Assembly: GCA_041656175.1 (NCBI GenBank)
Contig: JBBAEA010000062.1
Span: forward strand, 1-19,425
Length of the DNA stretch: 19,425 nucleotides
Reading direction: 5' to 3'
Source: JBBAEA01 sp041656175
GTDB taxonomy: Bacteria; Myxococcota_A; Bradymonadia; UBA4248
Shown here: in pieces, positions 14,709 through 19,425 of the stretch
Numbering within the stretch: the first letter of the stretch is position 1
Layout of the letters: each line of letters starts with the position of its first letter
Translations under genes and position numbers: made by a program
The notes under the pieces: model-generated
Seen by the model: only the letters and a program-made list of their open reading frames with translations
Databases searched by the model: none
Told to the model about the DNA's origin: nothing

Positions 14709-16730
14709 TCAAAGTTTCTCCTCTAAATCCAGCTCCGTCATTCCCAATAGCTCCAAAAATCTTGCCTCATCCCACAAGTCGATTTCTGCCCCCTCCGCGT
14801 TGAGCTTAACGGCTCGCTGCCACTTTCCATGCCCTTGTGACGCGGCGACCAAAACGGATAACTTTTTACTCACCCCACTCGCAATAGTCGCACCTAGCGC
14901 TTCAACCTTTGCTTCAGCTTCTTTGCGCTTCATAGACTTAAGCTCCCCTGTGAACAGAAAGCTTTTTCCCGCTAGTGGCAGCTCTAAACTCTCGCGCGGA
15001 ACTTCTTGTTCTTGCAGAATATGCATTTCATGACGCAGTGCCTCGATCGTTTCTAGCCTTTCCCGCAAACCCTCGTACAAAGCCGTCGCCGTGATTTGGG
15101 CAAAGCCTTCTATTTGCATAAAATCATGGATATTTGCCGACAAAATAGCATCTAGATTCCCAAAATGCTTAGCGATAACTAAACTTTGACTTCGTCCCAA
15201 ACCCTCAATTCCAAGAGCTTGTAAAAATTGTTGCAACGTGACTTTACGCGCATTTTGTACGCTCTCATAAAGTTTTTTTGCCAACACATCACTCTTTGAT
15301 TTCGCATCGCTACTACGCTCACGCCCGATTTGCATCAAATGCTCAAGCTGTAAATCAAAGAAATCCTCAGGTGAGTGTAAATAATCCAACTCCATGAGTT
15401 GATTAATAATTTTTGTTCCAAAACCCTTAGCATCAATAACCTTGGCAAAATGCTCTAGGCGCGCTGCACGACCACGCATGCAATTTTCGGGTTTTGAGCA
15501 ATACAGAAAGTCTGCTCTTCGTTCCGCTTGCGCGCCACAAGAAGGGCAATGATCGGGAATTTCAATCTTCTCTCCCAAATGTTTTAGCACTTTTTCCAAG
15601 TGTGGTATGACACCGCCACGCCGCGTCATCTCGACTATATCGCCGTAGCCAAGAGCCAGTTTTTCCATAACCGCTAAGTTGTGCAAACTCGCCTTCGTCA
15701 CCTTGGCTCCGCTCAAGACAACGGGCTCCACATGAGCAACAGGAGTAATGGCGCCACTTCGCGAAACTTGCCAATCTACCCCCAAAAGCGTGCTGCTTGA
15801 GCTATCACCTTGGAACTTAAATGCTATGCCATAGCGAGGATGGTGCGAGGTGTGCCCAAGCCGTTCCTGCTCAGAGACTTGCTCTACTTTAAACACAATG
15901 CCGTCCGTTTCATAATCGTAACTATCACGCTCATGAAGCAAACGATCGCAATAAGACTCGACCTGTGTAGCTTGTACTACTTCACTAGGGGCAGTTTCAA
16001 AGCCAAGTTCATTGAGTCTAGCCCACTTTTTACTTTCGCTCTCCCATGCCTCGCCGAGCAAATCATAGGCAAAAAAACGTAAGCCATACGCCGCGGTTTC
16101 TTGCGCATTCTTCAATTTTACCCCACCAGCAGCCAGGTTTCGCGGGTTTGCAAATTGATCTTTATACTTCTCAAACGCAGAGAGCGGCATGAAAATCTCG
16201 CCTCGAACTTCTATCGATTTTGCCAATATTTTGGGAGGAACCACCTCAATATAGAGAACATTATTCGTAATTTCTTCCCCTCTAAGACCATCGCCACGCG
16301 TGGCTGCTAAAATCAGCTCACCATTTTCGTCATACCTAATGCTACAAGCCAATCCATCGATCTTTGGGCTTCCAAGAGCGGCTCCCTCAAACTTTGCATA
16401 CCAATCACGTATTTTCCCAAAGTCGTAAGCTTTATCCAAAGACAACATTGGACGCTCATGCAAAACTTTCCCCTCTAGCGTCGCAGGCTCAACACGCGTC
16501 AATAACGGGTGCTGCGCATCCAATTCTCGCAAGCGCTCCTTTAGCCTGTCGTACAGAAAATCGGGTATTGAAGGTTTATTGTCGCGAAAATACAGCGCGT
16601 CATGCCTCTCTATATCCTCAGCCAATTCACTGATTTCCATGCTAAGATAGCGCTCTGCTAAGTCTCTATCTTCTCCGATATCTTTATTCTTATCTTCAAG
16701 CTTCGAAAACAAATCACGAATTTTTGTCAT
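14709..16730 (-). CDS. ligA: NAD-dependent DNA ligase (LigA type)
   Basis: A 673-residue enzyme that seals nicks in DNA using NAD, needed for replication and repair. All family parts are present in order: N-terminal Ia segment (LYDRLKERLRELDAQHP), adenylation core with KIDG and nucleophile Lys123, RGDG (145-148), EVRGEIF (174-180), FANPRN (193-198) and DGIVFKVE (276-283), then the OB-fold, a four-Cys zinc site (Cys395, Cys398, Cys411, Cys417), helix-hairpin-helix repeats and a BRCT domain from about 585 to the end. The start at 16730 follows AGGA by five bases. Some normally constant segments are divergent: RNLAAGGVKLKN for the usual RNAAAGSLRQ-like stretch, and MTRRGGVIPHLEK for the usual RAGDVIPQV-like stretch. 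It may therefore belong to a divergent LigA branch or be a second ligase; key catalytic residues look intact. Confidence 0.97.
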   Translation of the reverse strand: MTKIRDLFSKLEDKNKDIGEDRDLAERYLSMEISELAEDIERHDALYFRDNKPSIPDFLYDRLKERLRELDAQHPLLTRVEPATLEGKVLHERPMLSLDKAYDFGKIRDWYAKFEGAALGSPKIDGLACSIRYDENGELILAATRGDGLRGEEITNNVLYIEVVPPKILAKSIEVRGEIFMPLSAFEKYKDQFANPRNLAAGGVKLKNAQETAAYGLRFFAYDLLGEAWESESKKWARLNELGFETAPSEVVQATQVESYCDRLLHERDSYDYETDGIVFKVEQVSEQERLGHTSHHPRYGIAFKFQGDSSSSTLLGVDWQVSRSGAITPVAHVEPVVLSGAKVTKASLHNLAVMEKLALGYGDIVEMTRRGGVIPHLEKVLKHLGEKIEIPDHCPSCGAQAERRADFLYCSKPENCMRGRAARLEHFAKVIDAKGFGTKIINQLMELDYLHSPEDFFDLQLEHLMQIGRERSSDAKSKSDVLAKKLYESVQNARKVTLQQFLQALGIEGLGRSQSLVIAKHFGNLDAILSANIHDFMQIEGFAQITATALYEGLRERLETIEALRHEMHILQEQEVPRESLELPLAGKSFLFTGELKSMKRKEAEAKVEALGATIASGVSKKLSVLVAASQGHGKWQRAVKLNAEGAEIDLWDEARFLELLGMTELDLEEKL

Positions 16731-16792
16731 ACTTATCCTATTTCAGCACTTTTTAACGGCACTATCCTCTCGGTATCCTCGCAGTACTTAAG

Positions 16793-16829
16793 GAAACTCT
16801 GATTCATTGGGGCTACCGCCCCAAACCCC
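16793..16829. repeat. 37-bp repeat with GGGGC/GCCCC hairpin, copy 1
   Basis: Matches 17769-17805 at 35 of 37 bases, including GGGGCTACCGCCCC and the following AAACCCC. On the minus strand it lies about 60 bases upstream of the ligase start, so it could form part of its leader. Confidence 0.9.
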
Positions 16830-16925
16830 GTCTATGGGCTATCGCCCTTGAACCCGATTTTGTGTGTAGATTATTGATTTTATTGACTTTATTTTGAAAA
16901 CCCGCCTGAATTTCTTGCTTTAGTC

Positions 16926-16950
16926 AAGGGCAGGTTTGAAACCTGCCCTT
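16926..16950. repeat. Perfect 12-bp palindrome with one-base centre
   Basis: AAGGGCAGGTTT (16926-16937) and AAACCTGCCCTT (16939-16950) are exact reverse complements. It lies 44 bases beyond the stop codon of the acyltransferase gene. No T-tract follows on the minus strand, so it is a dyad site or structural part of the mobile-like element rather than a classic terminator. Confidence 0.85.
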
Positions 16951-16993
16951 ACTGTTTTTGCATGAATCAGATCTTCCTTAAGGAACTATTCTT

Positions 16994-17752
16994 TTAAGAC
17001 TCAGCAGTCGTCGCTTCTAATTTTTCTTGCATCGCTGCACGCACCTCGTCTCGTAAACGCTCTGCTCGCTCTCGCTCATCTTCGATAGATTCGTTTGGGT
17101 AATGCGGCGGCAAAACTTGCATGCTACAGTCGTGTGGCGATAACTTAAACGCCCCCTTGGGCAAAGCCTTCCCCGTACCCTCGAATACAATTGGCACTAC
17201 AGCTAGCTTATGTTGCACAGCCGCAAAAAAGGCGCCCAACTTAAAGCTCTGCAAGTTACCATCTACGCTACGCGTGCCTTCCGGGAAAAAGCATATCCCG
17301 TCTCCTGCACTCACCGCTTCGGCAATTTGATCCCGCAACGCGATATTTCTTTTTGCAGCCTTACCGCGATACACTTTTAGATGCCCTTCATGCTCCATGA
17401 TCTCTCCAAGCAAAGGGACACGGAAGACAGAGGATTTAGCCAGAAATCTAATGTTTCGCTCAAAGACAGCACAAAGTATCGCCGCATCCAAATAACTTTG
17501 ATGGTTTGCCACAAAAACACAGGGATAATGCGCATATAATTCGTCATCGCTAGGATAACTATAATCCAACCCAATGGCCGATAATCCATCGCGGCAATAT
17601 CGACAGCGCTTTTTTCGATCTTCAAGACCCCCTTCTTTTACCGCCAGCAGCAGCTCTTTTCTGTAACGCCGCAGCTGTCTAAAAAAAAGTGAAATATGCC
17701 GCCCTGTTTCCAGTATGTTAGTTATTTTGTTCTTTTTTTTCAAGCCCATCAC
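16994..17752 (-). CDS. plsC: 1-acyl-sn-glycerol-3-phosphate acyltransferase family protein
   Basis: A 252-residue acyltransferase of the PlsC family, which adds a second acyl chain to lysophosphatidic acid to make phosphatidic acid at the inner membrane. Motif I is NHQSYLD (83-89) with catalytic His84 and Asp89, motif III is FPEGTRS (156-162), and motif IV is VVPIVFEGT (185-193). The basic N-terminus (KKKNK) and a helix at about 17-38 may hold it on the membrane; no clear transmembrane span is seen. The C-terminus is charged and helical. The start is GTG 17752 or, one codon in, ATG 17749; neither has a strong ribosome site. The symbol is by family; other lysophospholipid acyltransferases share these motifs. 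The gene is bracketed by two related repeat elements. Confidence 0.93.
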   Translation of the reverse strand: MMGLKKKNKITNILETGRHISLFFRQLRRYRKELLLAVKEGGLEDRKKRCRYCRDGLSAIGLDYSYPSDDELYAHYPCVFVANHQSYLDAAILCAVFERNIRFLAKSSVFRVPLLGEIMEHEGHLKVYRGKAAKRNIALRDQIAEAVSAGDGICFFPEGTRSVDGNLQSFKLGAFFAAVQHKLAVVPIVFEGTGKALPKGAFKLSPHDCSMQVLPPHYPNESIEDERERAERLRDEVRAAMQEKLEATTAES

Positions 17753-17768
17753 CCAATATCACTTTAGA

Positions 17769-17805
17769 GAAATTCTGATTAATTGGGGCTACCGCCCCAA
17801 ACCCC
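17769..17805. repeat. 37-bp repeat with GGGGC/GCCCC hairpin, copy 2
   Basis: Matches 16793-16829 at 35 of 37 bases. On the minus strand it ends 17 bases before the acyltransferase start, so the hairpin would sit in the leader of that messenger. Confidence 0.9.
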
Positions 17806-17862
17806 TTCTAAATACTCTGATTCTTTGGCGCAACTAGCCCAAACCGCGTTAAGGGCTTGCCT

Positions 17863-17948
17863 CCTAAAACTAGGCTCAAAGTTGCAAAGAAAAGCGTATT
17901 TTTTCCTTTTTTCCTAAAATCCGCATCAAACTTGCTAAGAAAAGCATC
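17863..17948 (+). repeat. Dispersed intergenic repeat, copy C (first module)
   Basis: Aligns with 7498-7582 throughout, and its last 25 bases match 310-334 at 24 of 25. Here the module is embedded in a MITE-like element. Confidence 0.82.
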
Positions 17949-17949
17949 T

Positions 17950-18009
17950 TGATTTTATTGACTTTTGATTTTGAACGCTCACCTGACTTGCTTTGCTTTA
18001 CGCTAGTTA
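17950..18009 (+). repeat. Dispersed intergenic repeat core, copy C
   Basis: GATTTTATTGACTTT begins this copy exactly as at 16874, followed by TTTTGAACGCTCACCTGACTT and TTTACGCTAGTTAC. It is the fullest of the five cores and serves as the reference for the others at 472, 7888, 14512 (inverted) and 16874. Confidence 0.8.
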
Positions 18010-18079
18010 CTTTTTCACTCTATTGGCGTGAATCAGAGCTTCTTTATCTAAAAGCCTTTATGCTAAATCTGCACAGGAA

Positions 18080-19425
18080 CTACTTTTTCTTTGAGCGCCC
18101 CCGTTTTTGCCTCTCGTCCTTGCGCCCCCTGTCCGTGGCTTCCGTCATATCCATGACTGTTTGGTCTTGACCCACTTCAGCTTGCGCTTCTAGCTCAGCT
18201 TGCGCTTCTAATTCGGCCTGAGCCTCTAATTCTGCTTGCGCTTCTAATTCTGCTTGAGCTTCTAGTTCGGCTTGAGCTTCTAATTCTGCTTGAGCTTCCA
18301 ATTCGGCCTGCGCTTCTAATTCAGCTTGAGCTTCTAATTCGGCCTGCGCTTCTAATTCAGCTTGAGCTTCTAATTCGGCCTGCGCTTCTAATTCAGCTTG
18401 TGCTTCTAGCTCAGCTTGAGCTTCTAATTCTGCTTGAGCTTCTAATTCAGCTTGAGCTTCTAACTCAGCTTGAGCTTCTAGCTCAGCTTGAGCTTCTAAC
18501 TCTGCTTGAGCCTCTAGCTCAGCTTGAGCTTCTAACTCTGCTTGAGCCTCTAGCTCGGCTTGCGCTTCTAGTTCGGCTTGAGCTTCTAGTTCAGCTTGAG
18601 CTTCTAGTTCGGCTTGCGCTTCCAATTCCGCTTGCGCTTCTAGTTCGGCTTGAGCTTCTAACTCAGCTTGAGCTTCTAATTCAGCTTGAGCTTCTAATTC
18701 AGCTTGCGCTTCTAATTCGGCCTGCGCTTCTAATTCAGCTTGCACTTCTAGTTCGGCTTGCGCTTCTAGTTCGGCTTGAGCTTCTAGTTCGGCTTGAGCT
18801 TCTAGTTCGGCTTGCGCTTCTAATTCAGCTTGAGCTTCTAACTCAGCTTGAGCTTCTAGCTCAGCTTGAGCTTCTAATTCAGCTTGAGCTTCTAATTCAG
18901 CCTGATCCTCAGCTTCCGCCAATGCTAGAGCTTCTGCCTCAGCCAATGCGATTTCCTCGGCTTCAAGAGCTGCTTGCTCTTCCGCTTCTAATTCGGCTTG
19001 AGCTTCTAACTCAGCTTGAGCTTCTAATTCAGCCTGTTCCTCAGCTTCCGCCAATGCTAGAGCTTCTGCCTCAGCCAATGCGATTTCCTCGGCTTCAAGA
19101 GCTGCTTGCTCTTCCGCTTCTAATTCGGCTTGAGCTTCTAACTCAGCTTGAGCTTCTAGCTCAGCTTGCGCTTCTAATTCGGCTTGAGCTTCTAACTCAG
19201 CCTGTTCCTCAGCTTCCGCCAATGCTAGAGCTTCTGCCTCAACCAAAGCGATTTCCTCGGCTTCAAGAGCTGCTTGCTCTTCCGCTTCTAACTCAGCTTG
19301 CGCTTCTAATTCGGCTTGCGCTTCTAGTTCAGCTTGCGCTTCTAGTTCGGCTTGCGCTTCTAATTCAGCTTGAGCTTCTAGTTCAGCTTGAGCTTCTAAC
19401 TCAGCTTGCGCTTCTAGCTCGGCTT
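18080..19425 (-). CDS. C-terminal part of a giant AELEAQ-repeat acidic protein (start outside window)
   Basis: The frame is open from the stop at 18080 to the window edge: 447 complete residues, with the true start beyond 19425 (an internal TTG at 19246 is not a credible start since the repeat runs on through it). From 18901 down to 18182 there are exactly 40 tandem 18-bp units encoding AELEAQ. Before them, three copies of a 28-residue module of A, E, L, I and Q (at 18902-18985, 19034-19117 and 19202-19285) alternate with short hexapeptide runs. The repeat has no Lys or Arg and would be a long, strongly acidic helix; the six-residue period is not a coiled-coil heptad. A short tail ends very basic (RGRKDERQKRGRSKKK). 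I recognise no family. It could be a spacer or stalk in an envelope protein, in the manner of the TolA helix, but that is speculation. Confidence 0.9.
   Translation of the reverse strand, partial: AELEAQAELEAQAELEAQAELEAQAELEAQAELEAQAELEAQAELEAEEQAALEAEEIALVEAEALALAEAEEQAELEAQAELEAQAELEAQAELEAQAELEAEEQAALEAEEIALAEAEALALAEAEEQAELEAQAELEAQAELEAEEQAALEAEEIALAEAEALALAEAEDQAELEAQAELEAQAELEAQAELEAQAELEAQAELEAQAELEAQAELEAQAELEVQAELEAQAELEAQAELEAQAELEAQAELEAQAELEAQAELEAQAELEAQAELEAQAELEAQAELEAQAELEAQAELEAQAELEAQAELEAQAELEAQAELEAQAELEAQAELEAQAELEAQAELEAQAELEAQAELEAQAELEAQAELEAQAELEAQAELEAQAELEAQAELEAQAELEAQAELEAQAEVGQDQTVMDMTEATDRGRKDERQKRGRSKKK
18182..18901 (-). repeat. Tandem array of 40 x 18-bp units encoding AELEAQ
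   Basis: Seven hundred and twenty bases divide into 40 in-frame units. The bases vary at synonymous sites (GCT/GCC/GCG, CTA/TTA, GAA/GAG), yet the peptide changes only once, a Val for Ala near 18747. The 18-bp period matches the reading frame without any indel. Confidence 0.95.
18902..19285 (-). repeat. Higher-order repeat: 84-bp modules separated by hexapeptide runs
   Basis: Three 84-bp copies (18902-18985, 19034-19117, 19202-19285) are almost identical at base level, much closer than the hexamers are to each other, with only small changes (GAT for GAA in the first, GTT for GCT in the third). They are separated by 48 and 84 bases of hexapeptide code, so segments have been duplicated as blocks and recently. 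Confidence 0.9.

Larger units (their letters stand above)
16787..16982. mobile_element. MITE-like element with 21-bp terminal inverted repeats
   Basis: The left end (16787-16807, CTTAAGGAA...CTGATTCAT) is the inverted match of the right end (16962-16982) at 19 of 21 bases. The 196-base unit between them encodes no protein and includes a GGGGC/GCCCC hairpin (16809-16822), the dispersed core (16874-16925) and a perfect 12-bp palindrome (16926-16937 with 16939-16950). It sits exactly in the gap between the acyltransferase and ligase genes. A small, non-coding unit with terminal inverted repeats fits a non-autonomous transposon; target duplication was not established. Confidence 0.7.
17769..18042. 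mobile_element. Second MITE-like element, larger relative of 16787-16982
   Basis: The left end (17769-17782) and the inverted right end (18029-18042, TGAATCAGAGCTTC) match at 11 of 14 bases. The unit shares the left 37-bp hairpin module and the dispersed core with the element at 16787 but carries extra sequence between them: a partial second copy of the left end (from about 17815) and the 85-bp module shared with 7498-7582. No coding potential. It starts 17 bases upstream of the acyltransferase start. Confidence 0.6.

Noticed and set aside
14361..14726. 121-codon plus frame after the kinase gene
   Set aside because: It reads through a G/C hairpin and an inverted dispersed repeat and overlaps the ligase end; composition is not protein-like.
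16926..16950. 12-bp palindrome as the acyltransferase terminator
   Set aside because: No T-tract follows on the minus strand, and it lies inside a repeat element, so termination is not supported.
18182..18901. Tandem 18-bp repeats as a CRISPR-like or satellite array
   Set aside because: There are no spacers, units abut directly, and variation is confined almost entirely to synonymous sites of one open minus-strand frame, so it is a coding repeat.
18182..19425. Open plus-strand frame through the repeat array (Leu-rich)
   Set aside because: One plus frame is open only because of the repeat composition; it varies in amino acids where the minus frame is constant, so it is a shadow.
1..19425. 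tRNA, rRNA, phage or transposase genes
   Set aside because: No cloverleaf, rRNA-like segment, integrase or transposase domain was found in any frame.

Overview
The window looks like chromosome from a Gram-negative bacterium with complex signalling, most likely a myxobacterium-like or Bradymonas-like deltaproteobacterial lineage. The clues are a very long Ser/Thr kinase fused to an AAA-type ATPase and TPR tail with the SPHN catalytic-loop style common in that group, a PP2C phosphatase, several TPR proteins, lipoprotein signal peptides, and a secreted protein built of Cys-rich CGCG repeats plus GLUG motifs. Taxonomy is an inference from protein style. Base composition is AT-leaning and no rRNA, tRNA or phage gene was seen.

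Layout. 618-4263 (minus): a repeat-built surface lipoprotein, and a single-pass membrane protein with a disordered cytoplasmic N-terminus and TPR-like C-terminus. 4840-7459 (plus): a complete PP2C-type phosphatase, then a Glu/Leu/Phe/Val-family dehydrogenase (probably glutamate dehydrogenase). 8113-9271 (plus): a small probable lipoprotein and a TPR protein, 4 bases apart. 9755-14314 (plus): a 1519-residue kinase / cyclase-like / ATPase / TPR protein. 14709-17752 (minus): NAD-dependent DNA ligase and a PlsC-type acyltransferase. 18080 to the window end (minus): the C-terminal part of an extraordinary Ala/Glu/Leu/Gln repeat protein containing 40 tandem AELEAQ hexapeptides.

The gaps between genes are long, and most are filled with repeats. 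Family 1: two hairpin elements of 141 and 140 bases in opposite orientation on either side of the PP2C gene. Their ends are nearly identical, their centres are unrelated in sequence yet both fold into long hairpins, and the only mismatches in the ends are compensatory. A degenerate third copy lies at about 14365-14451. Family 2: a degenerate dispersed repeat with a core in five gaps (472-530, 7888-7945, 14512-14575, 16874-16925, 17950-18009); two members (16787-16982 and 17769-18042) have terminal inverted repeats like non-autonomous mobile elements. No transposase is present, so any mobility would need help from elsewhere.

Functionally, the kinase and the phosphatase could form a reversible Ser/Thr phosphorylation pair, with the TPR and membrane proteins as partners or targets; that is inference from proximity. 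The dehydrogenase, ligase and acyltransferase are housekeeping enzymes.
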